Positions 34,965 to 45,294 of a stretch of 64,000 nucleotides of DNA are shown in pieces (the first letter of the stretch is position 1; each line of letters opens with the position of its first letter). Made by a program: the position numbers and the translations under genes. This DNA comes from JAXLYX01 sp046351215 (lineage in GTDB: Bacteria; Myxococcota_A; Polyangia; Polyangiales; Houyiibacteriaceae). The stretch is taken from assembly GCA_046351215.1 (NCBI GenBank), contig JAXLYX010000009.1:310001-374000 (forward strand), in the 5' to 3' direction. The notes beneath the pieces were generated by a model. That model did no database searches. It was given only the letters and a program-made list of their open reading frames with translations, and was not told the origin of the DNA.

Positions 34965-37112
34965 ATGGTCCGGCTCACCGACATCCTCGACAAGGTCCGG
35001 GGCTATCACCCCAAGGCCGACACCGAGCTGATCAACCGAGCCTACGTCTTCGCCCAGCGCAAGCACGACGGCCAGACCCGGAAGTCGGGGGACCCCTACT
35101 TCACGCATCCGGTCTCGGTCGCGAACATCATCGCGGACCTCCGGCTCGATGCCGCCAGCGTCTGCGCCGCCCTCCTGCACGACGTGGTCGAGGACTGCGA
35201 CTGCGAGCTCGGGGACATCGAGAAGCTCTTCGGCTCCGAGGTCGCCTTCCTCGTCGACGGCGTCACCAAGCTCGGCAAGGTCAACTTCGCCTCCAAGGAG
35301 GACCGGCAGGCCGAGAGCTTCCGGAAGATGCTCATCGCGATGGCGCGGGACATCCGCGTCCTCCTCGTGAAGCTCGCCGACCGCCTCGACAACATGCGCA
35401 CCCTCGAGCACATGAAGCCCGAGGCCCAGGAGCGCATCGCCCGCGAGACCCTCGAGATCTACGCGCCGCTCGCCGGACGCCTCGGCATCCACTGGCTCAA
35501 GGCCGAGCTCGAGGATCTCTCCTTCGCCTACGTCCATCCCGAGGCCTTCGCCGACCTCTCGGCGAAGGCGGAGAAGTACGCGAAGGAGAGCGACAAGGAC
35601 GTCGCGGAGATCTGCAAGAAGCTGAAGAAGATGCTCCTGCAGCGCGGCTTCAACGCCGAGGTGAGCGGGCGGCGCAAGCACCTCTACAGCGTGTACCGGA
35701 AGATGAAGTCGAGCGGCGTCGACTTCGAGCAGATCCAGGACTTCATCGCCTTCCGCTGCATCATGGAGAACGTCGGCGACTGCTATGCGGCGCTCGGCGT
35801 CGTCCACCAGGAGTGGACCCCCATCCCGGGGCGCTTCAAGGACTACATCGCGCTCCCGAAGCCGAACATGTACCAGTCGCTCCACACGACGGTCATCGGC
35901 CCGAGCCATCGTCGCCTCGAGGTGCAGATCCGCACCCACGAGATGCACCGGACCGCCGAGGACGGCATCGCCGCGCACTGGCAGTACAAGCAGGGCGGCA
36001 GCGGCCTCGATCCGCGGGATGCCGCTCGCTTCGCCTGGCTCCGCCAGCTCATGGAGTTCCAGCAGGAGCTCCGCGACCCGGAGGAGTTCTACGAGAGCGT
36101 GAAGGGCGACCTCTTCCAGGAGGAGGTCTACGTCTTCACGCCCGCGGGCGACGTGAAGACCTTCCCACGCGACGCGACCCCGATCGACTTCGCCTACTCG
36201 GTGCACTCGGAGGTCGGGGAGCACTGCGCCGGGGCGCGCGTCAACGGCGCCATCGTGCCGCTCCGCCACAAGCTCCGGAACGGCGACGTCGTCGAGATCC
36301 TCACGAACCCGAACCAGCATCCGAGCAAGGACTGGCTCGACTTCGTCGTCACCGGTCGCGCCCGGTCGCGCATCCGAGGCTATCTCCGCGCCAAGGAGCG
36401 TGCGCGCAGCGTGAAGCTCGGACGCGAGATGCTGGAGAAGGAGATGCGCAAGCGCGATCTCTCCTTCACGCGCTTCATGAAGAGCCAGGAGCTCGAGAAG
36501 ACGCTCCACCACTTCAAGGTCCAGGTACCGGACGAGCTCTTCGCCGCGGTCGGCTACGGCAAGGTCTCGGTGCCGACGCTCCTCGAGTTCGTCGCGCCCG
36601 CCGAGTCGCCGTCGCGCGAGACCCTGCGTCCGAGCCTGATCGAGCGCACCGTCCACAAGGTCACGAAGCGGGCCGACGACGGGGGCATCCGCATCGAGGG
36701 GATGGACGACATCCTCGTGCGCTTCGCGAAGTGCTGTCAGCCCGTCGCCGGAGATCCCGTGACCGGATGGATCACGCGCGGGCGAGGCGTGACGATCCAC
36801 CGCCGCGGCTGTCCCCGCGCGATGGAGCTCGACCCGGAGCGTCGCGTCGAGGTCTCGTGGGGCTCGAACTCGCGGATGTCGCTGCCCGTCTCGCTGCGCG
36901 TCACGACGAACGATCGGCCCGGCATCCTCTCGCTCGTCACCTCGGTCATCACCGAGAACGGCCTCAACATCACCGAGGCCACCTGCAAATCCGAGGACGA
37001 GGGTCGTGCCGTCAACGTCTTCCAGTTCACCGTGCAGGACCTCGAGCGCCTCCGCTCCGTGATGCGTGGCATCGCGAAGCTCTCCGGGGTGACCGAGGTC
37101 GAGCGGGTCTAG
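34965..37112 (+). CDS. rel: Bifunctional (p)ppGpp synthetase/hydrolase (RelA/SpoT family)
   Basis: 715 residues with the full long-RSH layout. HD hydrolase domain with LLHDVVEDC (His72-Asp73, Glu76-Asp77); synthetase domain with GRRKHLYSVYRKM and the RFKD motif (290-293), the charge signature of bifunctional Rel/SpoT rather than synthetase-only RelA (EXDD). TGS domain follows (VYVFTPAGDVKTFPRDATPIDFAY in part), then helical domain, Cys/His zinc-finger domain (FAKCCQPVAGD, IHRRGCP) and ACT domain (TTNDRPGILSLV). Makes and degrades (p)ppGpp under starvation. ATG 34965 chosen; GTG 34941 is in frame. Transcribed from a sigma-54 promoter; heads a five-gene unit. Confidence 0.95.
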   Translation: MVRLTDILDKVRGYHPKADTELINRAYVFAQRKHDGQTRKSGDPYFTHPVSVANIIADLRLDAASVCAALLHDVVEDCDCELGDIEKLFGSEVAFLVDGVTKLGKVNFASKEDRQAESFRKMLIAMARDIRVLLVKLADRLDNMRTLEHMKPEAQERIARETLEIYAPLAGRLGIHWLKAELEDLSFAYVHPEAFADLSAKAEKYAKESDKDVAEICKKLKKMLLQRGFNAEVSGRRKHLYSVYRKMKSSGVDFEQIQDFIAFRCIMENVGDCYAALGVVHQEWTPIPGRFKDYIALPKPNMYQSLHTTVIGPSHRRLEVQIRTHEMHRTAEDGIAAHWQYKQGGSGLDPRDAARFAWLRQLMEFQQELRDPEEFYESVKGDLFQEEVYVFTPAGDVKTFPRDATPIDFAYSVHSEVGEHCAGARVNGAIVPLRHKLRNGDVVEILTNPNQHPSKDWLDFVVTGRARSRIRGYLRAKERARSVKLGREMLEKEMRKRDLSFTRFMKSQELEKTLHHFKVQVPDELFAAVGYGKVSVPTLLEFVAPAESPSRETLRPSLIERTVHKVTKRADDGGIRIEGMDDILVRFAKCCQPVAGDPVTGWITRGRGVTIHRRGCPRAMELDPERRVEVSWGSNSRMSLPVSLRVTTNDRPGILSLVTSVITENGLNITEATCKSEDEGRAVNVFQFTVQDLERLRSVMRGIAKLSGVTEVERV

Positions 37113-37130
37113 CGCCGATCGAACGCGGCC

Positions 37131-38297
<1,167 letters not shown>

Positions 38298-38325
38298 GCC
38301 GTTCGCAGGAACAGGCGGGTCGAGG

Positions 38326-38331
38326 TAGTCT
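38326..38331 (+). promoter_or_regulatory. TANNNT element six bases before the polytopic kinase
   Basis: TAGTCT, then CCGCCC, then GTG 38338. It could give an internal leaderless transcript within the rel unit. Confidence 0.4.
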
Positions 38332-38337
38332 CCGCCC

Positions 38338-40305
38338 GTGACCGAGCACCGCATGACGCGCGACGAATTCGTCGCCACCCTCGATCTCTCGAGGGTGGCG
38401 GCAGCGCATGCGGACGACGCGACGCTCGAGCCGACCATGGCGCCGGTGTACCGGGGGCACGGTCCGCTCACGCGGCCGCGGTCGACGCCCGAGCGGGAAG
38501 AGCTCTCCGGCTCGGGGAACACGATCCGCGTGACGGGGCCGCTCGCCGAGGGAGGCATGGGCCTCATCCGCGTCGCGGAGCAGGGCGCGCTCCGGCGCGA
38601 GGTCGCGGTGAAGACGCTGCGCGACGAATTCCTCGACGAGGAATTCATCGCCCGGTTCGTCCGCGAGGCGCGGATCACCGGGCTCGTCGAGCATCCGAAC
38701 ATCGTCCCCGTCTACGCGCTCCAGGTCGACTCCCGCGGCGCGCCGATGATGGTCATGAAGCGGATCGAGGGCGTGTCGTGGCGCGCCCTGATAAGGGACC
38801 CGCTTCATCCCTCGCGCCTCGTGGACGCGAAGGACGCCCTGGCCTGGCACCTGCGCGTCCTCATGCAGGTCTGCGACGCCATCCACTACGCACACAGCCG
38901 CGGCATCCTCCACCTCGATCTGAAGCCCGACAACGTGATGGTCGGCAACTTCCGCGACGTGTACGTCGTCGATTGGGGCGTGGCCTGCTCGATGCGCGAA
39001 GAGCACCGCGGCCTCCTGCCGATGGCGGACGAGGTCGCCGAGGTCATCGGCACGCCGGCCTACATCGCGCCCGAGATGGTCGACGTGGAGCACGCGCGTC
39101 TCGGCCCCTTCACCGACGTCTACCTCCTCGGCGCGATGCTCTACGAGGTGCTGGAGGGCCATCCGCCCCATCGTGGCGACACGCTGCACGACATCCTCTT
39201 CTCGGCCTACGAGGGGAGGGTGCCCTCCCTCGCGGACGCCGTGCCCGCGGAGCTCGTGGCGATCGTCCGCACGGCCCTCGATCCGATCCCCTCGCGGCGG
39301 TTCGAGTCGGTCGAGCACTTCCGGCACGCGATCGAGGGCTACCTGCAGCATCGGAGCAGCGCGAGCCTCGCGGCGGAGAGCCATCGACTGCTCGACGCCC
39401 TCCGCGTCGATCTGCGCGAGGCGCCCGAGGATCCCGCGGATCCGGTCGCCCAGTCGATCCACCGCCGCTTCAGCGAGTGCCGCTTCGGCTTCGCCCAGGC
39501 GCTGCGCGAATGGCCCGAGAACCGCGAGGCGGACGAAGGGCTCGCCGAGGCGACGCTCCTGCTCGCCGGTCACCACCTCGACCGCGGCGACGCGGCCAGC
39601 GCCGAGGCCCTCCTCGCCGAGCTGCGCGAGCCCGCGGCGTATTTCGGTCCGCGCATCGAGGCGCTCCGCGAGGGCATACGCCTGGCGCGGCTCGAGAGCG
39701 AGAAGCTCCAGCGGCTCGGGGAGGAGATGGACGACGTCTCGAGCCGCCGGGCCCGGGCGATCTTCGTGATCGTGCTGAGCAGCACGCTCCTCGGCCCCGT
39801 CCTGCTCTTCATCGTGCTCCAGGCCCTCGGCGCGTACCGCTGGGTCGGCTGGCACTCGATCGTCTACACGGGCCTGCTCGTCCTGCTCCTCGGCTTCGTC
39901 GCCGTCGTGATGCGACGCGAGCTGATGCCGAACCGTCTCAGCCGGCGGTACGTGACGTCCCTCTTCTTCCTCTCCGTGATGGTCTTCCTGCGCCGCGTCA
40001 TGGCCACCTCGCTCGGCTACGACGGCATGGAGGACGTCTCGATGGACGTCTTCCTCTTCGGGGCCGGATGCGGCGTCATCGGAATGCTCACGGATCGCCG
40101 CTTCATGGCGCCGGCATCCGCCTTCCTGGTCGCGAGCGTGCCGACCGCGATCTGGCCTCGCTACGCCCTCGTGTTCACGTTCGTCGCCGGCGTCCTCGGT
40201 CCCGGCTCCATGGCCTATCTCTGGCTGCGCTCGGACGAGAAGCTCCGCCGCAGGCAGCGGGAGGGGGACAGCCGTCGGCCCAGGCGGCGCAGCTCGAGCC
40301 CCTGA
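38338..40305 (+). CDS. Ser/Thr kinase with HLD/DWG motifs and polytopic C-terminus
   Basis: 655 residues. Kinase domain about 63-345: Gly loop LAEGGMGLIRVA, Lys92, catalytic loop HLDLKPDN (His192-Asn199, the usual Arg is Leu), DWG (212-214) instead of DFG, GTPAYIAPEM. Loss of the HRD Arg marks kinases that are not activated by phosphorylation of the activation loop. A helical TPR-like part (about 350-470) precedes five or six membrane segments (about 475-630) and a basic tail. The membrane block may sense lipid or tension. GTG 38338 chosen; ATG 38353 is the alternative. No recognisable extracytoplasmic domain. Confidence 0.9.
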   Translation: MTEHRMTRDEFVATLDLSRVAAAHADDATLEPTMAPVYRGHGPLTRPRSTPEREELSGSGNTIRVTGPLAEGGMGLIRVAEQGALRREVAVKTLRDEFLDEEFIARFVREARITGLVEHPNIVPVYALQVDSRGAPMMVMKRIEGVSWRALIRDPLHPSRLVDAKDALAWHLRVLMQVCDAIHYAHSRGILHLDLKPDNVMVGNFRDVYVVDWGVACSMREEHRGLLPMADEVAEVIGTPAYIAPEMVDVEHARLGPFTDVYLLGAMLYEVLEGHPPHRGDTLHDILFSAYEGRVPSLADAVPAELVAIVRTALDPIPSRRFESVEHFRHAIEGYLQHRSSASLAAESHRLLDALRVDLREAPEDPADPVAQSIHRRFSECRFGFAQALREWPENREADEGLAEATLLLAGHHLDRGDAASAEALLAELREPAAYFGPRIEALREGIRLARLESEKLQRLGEEMDDVSSRRARAIFVIVLSSTLLGPVLLFIVLQALGAYRWVGWHSIVYTGLLVLLLGFVAVVMRRELMPNRLSRRYVTSLFFLSVMVFLRRVMATSLGYDGMEDVSMDVFLFGAGCGVIGMLTDRRFMAPASAFLVASVPTAIWPRYALVFTFVAGVLGPGSMAYLWLRSDEKLRRRQREGDSRRPRRRSSSP

Positions 40306-40321
40306 ATTCCTCGTCATGGTG

Positions 40322-40354
40322 CCGCGGGGGCGCGGGTTGCTATGCTCCCCGCGG
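40322..40354 (+). promoter_or_regulatory. 8-bp inverted repeat around an extended -10
   Basis: CCGCGGGG (40322-40329) and CCCCGCGG (40347-40354) flank TGC-TATGCT (-10 at 40341-40346). The element lies nine bases before ATG 40356. The layout suggests a promoter with built-in operator, or an attenuating hairpin, for the TPR lipoprotein; no -35 is evident. Confidence 0.45.
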
Positions 40355-40355
40355 G

Positions 40356-42449
40356 ATGACCCGAACACGCCTCGCTTCGCTCGCGCTCGCTCTCGCCCTC
40401 GGTACCGGATGCGGACCTCGGGCTCCTCGTGGCACCGAGACGCCTCGCGCCACCGTCGCTTCGCCGACGGATGCGGCGAGCTTCGACGAGGCCGTGCGTC
40501 GCTACCAGGCCCGGTCGACGTCCGACCCGGCGCGCGCCGCGGAGCGCGACGCGCTTCTCGCCTACCTGGGAGGCGAGACGCCTTCCGTCGTCGCGGCGGG
40601 CGACTACGAGGCCCTCGTCGACCACGTGCACGCCGCCGTCGATCTCTTCCTCCCGGACGAGCTCGAGGCGACGGGACTCCCGGCCTCCCTCGAGCCCGCC
40701 CTCCGAGCCCTCCTCGAGGCGGGGCGGGCGCGCGGCGACGAAGGCCGGACGCTCGCCTCGCTCGTCCTGCTCGAGAAGCTCCATGCGGACGACGCCGGGC
40801 TCCGCACCGAGCGCGAGCGGATCCTCGCCTGGGCCGAGGACTCGCGCCGCTCGCTCGATTCGGAGCTCGAGCGTGCCGAGGGGATGCTCGAGGTCTACCT
40901 CGCCGCGACGGAGATCGACCCCTCGACCTCGATGCTCGACGCGGCCGCGACGCGCTTCGAAGCACGTCGGGACTCGGTCTTCGCCGGCGGCGGGCCGCGC
41001 GCCGGACGCGCCCTCCAGGCCCTGATGATCGAGACGCCGCTCGAGGTGGCCGCTCTCTACCTCGAGCACCAGGACATCGAGAACGCGCTCCGCCGGGTGC
41101 AGCAGATGGGGCACGCGGGCTCGGCCGATCAGGTCGTGCGTGCGCTCCAGGCGGCGGGCGGCTCGGGCCCCGACTCGATCGGCGCGCTCTGGGAGTTCGC
41201 GGAGGCCTACGCGTCGCGCCGTCCCGAGGTGGTGCGCGGCGTCTGCCTGCGCGGGCGCCGGGACCATCCGGGCGAGCCCCGCTTCCCCGTCTGCCTCGCG
41301 CGCGTGGCCGCCGGCTCGCAGCGCTACGCCGAGGCCACGGCCTACTTCGCCGAGGCGATCGACGACGCGCCTTCCGAGCAGGGCCTCTACGACGAGGCGC
41401 TCGCGGCGCTCGGCGAGTTCATCTCGAACGGCCTCTTCGACGCCGACCCGACCGGCGCACGCGCGCTCGCGACGAACGCCGAGCACATCCTCGAGGAGCG
41501 CGCGCGACGGTTCCCGAACGCGCAGTCCGACGTACCGATGGAGCAATTCCAATTCCTCTTCGGCATGCTCGAGATGAACTCGGGCGATCCCGCGGAGGCG
41601 GCGCGACGCTTCGAGGCGAGCGTGGGAGCGCGCGCGACGCCGATGGCGCTCACGCAATGGGGCATCCTCCTCGAGCGCACCGACAGGCCCGCGGAGGCCG
41701 CGCGCAAGTACCGCCAGGCGCTCGACATGACGCCCCAGGACGACCTCGCGGGGCTCGTCCGCCGCGCCGAGATCCTCTCGCACATGGGCGACGCCTACCG
41801 CGAGGCCGGCGAGGCCGACCAGGCCAACCGCATGTACCGTCAGTCCTTCGACCTCTTCGAGCAGGTGCGCCCGCAGGTCGAGGACGAGCGCCTCGGCTTC
41901 CTCGACGTGCAGCGCGGCATCCTCCTCGACCGCCTCGGTCGTCACGACGCGGCGCGCGAGGCGTTCCAGGGCGCGATGACGAGCGCGCCGTCCGAGCGCG
42001 AGATCTACGCCTCCATCCTCTCGTACCTCGTCGTCGCGGCCCCCGACGTCGAGCTCGCCCTCGAGGTCTACGAGCAGGTGCGGCGCCAGATGAGCCTCGA
42101 TCCCGAGTGGAAGGTGTATTTCGGGCTCTGGGTCCGGCTCGTCGCCGCTCGCGCCGGGGTCGAGGCGCCTCCCGAGGTCGAGACCGCCGTGAGACCGTTC
42201 GCCGACGCGGACGGCTGGTACGCCAAGTTGGCGCGGTTCGCCGTCGGGCAGATGACGTACGAGGAGCTGTCGCGGGCCGCGACGACGGTCGGAGAGCGCT
42301 GCGAGGCGAGCTTCTACGAAGGCGCGAGGCTCTTCGCGTCCGGCGATCGCGTGGGTGCGAAGGCCCGCTTCCAGGAAGCGCTCGGCACGAACATGGTCTC
42401 GTTCTTCGAGTACGCGATGGCGCAGGAGCTCGTGAAGACCCTGCCCTGA
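40356..42449 (+). CDS. Large TPR lipoprotein
   Basis: 697 residues. Signal with lipobox LGTGC, then a helical repeat protein throughout. TPR-like units are clearest at about 290-560 (YAEATAYFAEAIDDAP, PAEAARKYRQALDMTP, HDAAREAFQGAMTSAP). It probably lies at the periplasmic face of a membrane as a scaffold. No enzymatic motif seen. ATG 40356 has no Shine-Dalgarno but has an extended -10 and an inverted repeat directly upstream. It is 50 bases after the polytopic kinase and 10 before the POT transporter, so it belongs to the rel unit but may also have its own promoter. Confidence 0.83.
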   Translation: MTRTRLASLALALALGTGCGPRAPRGTETPRATVASPTDAASFDEAVRRYQARSTSDPARAAERDALLAYLGGETPSVVAAGDYEALVDHVHAAVDLFLPDELEATGLPASLEPALRALLEAGRARGDEGRTLASLVLLEKLHADDAGLRTERERILAWAEDSRRSLDSELERAEGMLEVYLAATEIDPSTSMLDAAATRFEARRDSVFAGGGPRAGRALQALMIETPLEVAALYLEHQDIENALRRVQQMGHAGSADQVVRALQAAGGSGPDSIGALWEFAEAYASRRPEVVRGVCLRGRRDHPGEPRFPVCLARVAAGSQRYAEATAYFAEAIDDAPSEQGLYDEALAALGEFISNGLFDADPTGARALATNAEHILEERARRFPNAQSDVPMEQFQFLFGMLEMNSGDPAEAARRFEASVGARATPMALTQWGILLERTDRPAEAARKYRQALDMTPQDDLAGLVRRAEILSHMGDAYREAGEADQANRMYRQSFDLFEQVRPQVEDERLGFLDVQRGILLDRLGRHDAAREAFQGAMTSAPSEREIYASILSYLVVAAPDVELALEVYEQVRRQMSLDPEWKVYFGLWVRLVAARAGVEAPPEVETAVRPFADADGWYAKLARFAVGQMTYEELSRAATTVGERCEASFYEGARLFASGDRVGAKARFQEALGTNMVSFFEYAMAQELVKTLP

Positions 42450-42459
42450 GGCGAGCGAC

Positions 42460-43827
42460 GTGCAGCCGACCGACGCCAGCGTCCCCCACGGGCGTGCCCT
42501 CCTCGGACATCCGAGGGGGCTCTTCGTCCTCTTCCTCACCGAGATGTGGGAGCGGATGAGCTACTACGGCATGCGCGCCCTGCTCGTCCTCTACATGACG
42601 AGCCACCTCTTCGTGTCGGACGGAGTGGCGGAGCGCGTGCTCGGCTTCGGCTCGATCGCGTCGCTGCTCGCCGATCCCTCGGAGGCGCATTTCGCCGATC
42701 ACCTCGCCTCGCGGGTCTACGGCCTCTACACGGGCTTCGTCTATTTCACGCCCTTCTTCGGGGGCCTGCTCGCCGACCGATGGCTCGGCCCGCGGCGCTC
42801 GGTGCTCCTCGGCGGGACGCTGATGATGATCGGCCACTTCCTGATGGCCTTCGAGGCGCTCTTCTTCGTCGCGCTCGTCTTCCTCGTGCTCGGCAACGGG
42901 GCCTTCAAGCCGAACATTTCCTCGCAGGTCGGCTCGCTCTACGCCGAGGGCGATCCGAAGCGCGATCAGGCGTTCACCCTCTTCTACGTCGGCATCAACC
43001 TCGGCGCGATGCTCGCTCCGCTCGTCTGCGGGACGCTCGGGCAGACGCTGGGCTGGCACTTCGGCTTCGGCGCCGCCGGCGTGGGCATGTTCCTCGGGCT
43101 CCTCGTCTACGGCTTCGGGGAACGCCACGTCCGGCCCATCGCTCCCGTCCACCACGAGGACGGGGGCGTGGCGAAGCGGACGCCGGCCGAGGAGCGACGG
43201 ATCGTCACGGCGCTCGTCACGGTCTCCCTGATCAGCCTCGTCTTCTGGGCCGCCTACGAGCAGCAGGGCAACACGCTCCAGCTCTGGGCCGATCGCCAGA
43301 CGGATTGGCACGTGCTGGGGCTCTCGATCCCGTCGACCTGGTACCAGTCGATGAATCCCCTGCTCATCCTCGTGCTGACGCCGCTCCTCGGCGCGTACTG
43401 GGACGCGCGACGGGCGAAGGGCAAGGAGCCGACGACCATCGGCAAGATGGTGCTCGGCTGCTTCTTCCTCGCGCTCGGGTACGTCGTGATGATCGTCGCG
43501 GCGCGCGCCGTCCCGGACGGGGCCCGGGGGAGCATCCTCTGGCTCGCCTTCTCGACCTTCTTCCTCACGGTCGGCGAGCTCTACCTCTCGCCGATCGGGC
43601 TCTCGCTCATCTCGCGCAGCGCGCCCCGTCGCATGGTCGGGACGCTCATGGGGGTGTGGTTCCTCGCGAGCTTCTTCGGGAACACGCTCGCCGGGCAGCT
43701 CGGAACGCTCTATTCCGACATGCCGAAGGAGCTCTTCTTCGCGATGCTCGGTGCGCTGGCGATGGGCGCGGGGCTCGCGATCGCGATCGTGAAGAGGCCC
43801 CTCGAGAGGGCGCTCGCGGGCGCCTGA
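42460..43827 (+). CDS. POT-family proton-dependent oligopeptide transporter
   Basis: 455 residues, about 12 membrane segments. The family's proton-coupling motif is present as EMWERMSYYGMRALL (E1XXE2R type). Also seen are FFGGLLADRWLGPRRSV, GNGAFKPNISSQVGSLY and the PTR2 signature FTLFYVGINLGAMLAPLV. Imports di- and tripeptides with protons. Placing a peptide importer in the same unit as a (p)ppGpp enzyme and two kinases fits a nutrient-stress response. GTG 42460 follows GAGGCGAG. Convergent with a small membrane-protein gene 33 bases away. Confidence 0.92.
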   Translation: MQPTDASVPHGRALLGHPRGLFVLFLTEMWERMSYYGMRALLVLYMTSHLFVSDGVAERVLGFGSIASLLADPSEAHFADHLASRVYGLYTGFVYFTPFFGGLLADRWLGPRRSVLLGGTLMMIGHFLMAFEALFFVALVFLVLGNGAFKPNISSQVGSLYAEGDPKRDQAFTLFYVGINLGAMLAPLVCGTLGQTLGWHFGFGAAGVGMFLGLLVYGFGERHVRPIAPVHHEDGGVAKRTPAEERRIVTALVTVSLISLVFWAAYEQQGNTLQLWADRQTDWHVLGLSIPSTWYQSMNPLLILVLTPLLGAYWDARRAKGKEPTTIGKMVLGCFFLALGYVVMIVAARAVPDGARGSILWLAFSTFFLTVGELYLSPIGLSLISRSAPRRMVGTLMGVWFLASFFGNTLAGQLGTLYSDMPKELFFAMLGALAMGAGLAIAIVKRPLERALAGA

Positions 43828-43860
43828 CCGAGACGCGGTCGGCTCGGCCGCGAAGCCCGC

Positions 43861-44286
43861 TCAGCGACGCCGCCAGCGGGCGACGACGTCGGCGTTCGTC
43901 ACGTCGAGGGCGAGACGATCGTCGAAGAGCTGCTTCTTCGCCGTGATGCCGATGGCCTGGCGCTCGAAGCGCCTCGCGAAGGCCGAGGGGAGGAAGGCGA
44001 GGATGACGAGGGCGGGCACGAGGAGGGGCCGGAAACGCAGCCCGACGAGCGCGAGCACGACGAGGGCGAGGAGGAAGGTCGCGGCCCGCTCGGCCGCTCG
44101 CTTCACGGCGACGGTGCGGGCGCAGGCGGCGCAGAGCGGGAAGGAGGCACGTCCGAGCGCGAAGGGCAGGGGGAAGCTCGAGGCGATCCCGACCGAGACC
44201 CGCTTCGGCGCGTCGACCGACGCGCAGCGCACGCAGATCGGCTCGAGGCGGGAGATCGCGTGGGGGACGACGACGACGCGGGGCAC
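43861..44286 (-). CDS. Small membrane protein with paired CxxC motifs
   Basis: 141 residues. Two Cys pairs (ICVRC at about 18-22 and LCAAC at about 52-56) could form a zinc ribbon at the N-terminus. Two closely spaced hydrophobic segments follow (TFLLALVVLALVGL and LLVPALVILAFLP), then a basic cytoplasmic tail. Family not recognised. GTG 44286 lacks a Shine-Dalgarno; TACCTT lies six bases upstream, so it is one of the leaderless candidates. It stands alone between the POT gene and the dehydrogenase operon. Confidence 0.7.
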   Translation of the reverse strand: MPRVVVVPHAISRLEPICVRCASVDAPKRVSVGIASSFPLPFALGRASFPLCAACARTVAVKRAAERAATFLLALVVLALVGLRFRPLLVPALVILAFLPSAFARRFERQAIGITAKKQLFDDRLALDVTNADVVARWRRR

Positions 44287-44292
44287 GGGACG

Positions 44293-44298
44293 AAGGTA
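44293..44298 (-). promoter_or_regulatory. TANNNT -10 element, leaderless CxxC membrane protein
   Basis: TACCTT (44298-44293), six bases, then GTG 44286 on the minus strand. No Shine-Dalgarno. Confidence 0.5.
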
Positions 44299-44325
44299 GC
44301 GGGCAGGCGACGCCGGACAAGGCGT

Positions 44326-45294
44326 CTAGTCCACTCCACCCCGCAGGTTCGGACGCACCTCGTGGAGCAGCCCCTCGCCCTTCCGCGCGCGCTCGCAGTT
44401 CGCGTAGGCGATCCCGAGGCTCCGCTCGAGGGTCTCGGGCGTCAGCCAGGCGACGTGCGGCATCACGACCACGTTCGGCAGCGAGAGCAGCGGGTTCGTG
44501 GGCGCGACCGGCTCCTCGGCGAAGACGTCGAGCCCGGCCGCCCGGAGCGTGCCCCTGCGCAGCGCCTCGATCAGGGCGGGCTCGTCGACGAGGCCGCCGC
44601 GGGCGGTGTTCACGAGCACGGCGCCCTTCTTCATCGTCGCGAGGCGTGCGGAGTCGACGAGCTTCTCGGTCTCGCTCGTCAGCGGCACGTGGAGCGAGAC
44701 CACGTCGGACTCGGCGAAGAGCGCGTCGATCGAGCGGAGCTCGCCCACGGCATCCGGGACCGGACGTCGCGCGTGGTAGAGGACCCGTGCTCCGAGCGCC
44801 ACGAGGACCGGTGCGAGACGCCGTGCGACCGCGCCGTAGCCGACGAGGCCCACGGTCCTGCCGCCGAGCTCGCCACACGCATCGAGCACGCGGGGATCGA
44901 GCTTCCAGCCCTCGCCGGCCCGCGTGGCGGCGTCGATGGGAGGAACGCGCCGGAGGGCGGCGAGCATCAGGGTGAGCGCGAGCTCCGCGACGGCCTGGGT
45001 GTTCGTGCCCGGCATGTTCGCGACTCCGACGCCGAGCTCCGCGGCGGCCGCGAGGTCGATCGTGTTCACCCCGACGCCGATCTTCTGGACGAGGCGGAGC
45101 TCCGGCGCGGCCGCGAGCACGGCGCGGGTGACGGGCTCGAGGACGTGCAGGAGCGCGTGGGCGTCTCGCATCTCGCGCCCGAACGTCTCCTTGTCGGTCT
45201 CGTCGACGACGACGACCCGGAGCCACGGAGGTGCGAGCGCGTGGAGACGCTCGACGAAGAGCGGGCTCGCCCGGTACTGGAGCACCGCCTTCAC
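44326..45294 (-). CDS. D-2-hydroxyacid dehydrogenase
   Basis: 322 residues, NAD(P)-dependent. Substrate half about 1-95 and C-terminal end; Rossmann half about 100-285 with GLVGYGAVARRLAP. Catalytic Arg in NTARGGLVDEPAL and catalytic His in MPHVAWLTPE, with Glu between. Reduces 2-oxoacids to D-2-hydroxyacids or the reverse; the exact acid is unknown. GTG 45294 overlaps the hydrolase stop by GTGA. Last of four genes in a TetR-led operon, so it may handle a 2-oxo or 2-hydroxy acid released by the hydrolase upstream. Confidence 0.88.
   Translation of the reverse strand: MKAVLQYRASPLFVERLHALAPPWLRVVVVDETDKETFGREMRDAHALLHVLEPVTRAVLAAAPELRLVQKIGVGVNTIDLAAAAELGVGVANMPGTNTQAVAELALTLMLAALRRVPPIDAATRAGEGWKLDPRVLDACGELGGRTVGLVGYGAVARRLAPVLVALGARVLYHARRPVPDAVGELRSIDALFAESDVVSLHVPLTSETEKLVDSARLATMKKGAVLVNTARGGLVDEPALIEALRRGTLRAAGLDVFAEEPVAPTNPLLSLPNVVVMPHVAWLTPETLERSLGIAYANCERARKGEGLLHEVRPNLRGGVD

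Noticed and set aside
43834..43852. CGCGG/CCGCG stem between convergent POT and CxxC genes as terminator
   Set aside because: Only five base pairs with a nine-base loop and no T run; no better than chance in this composition.
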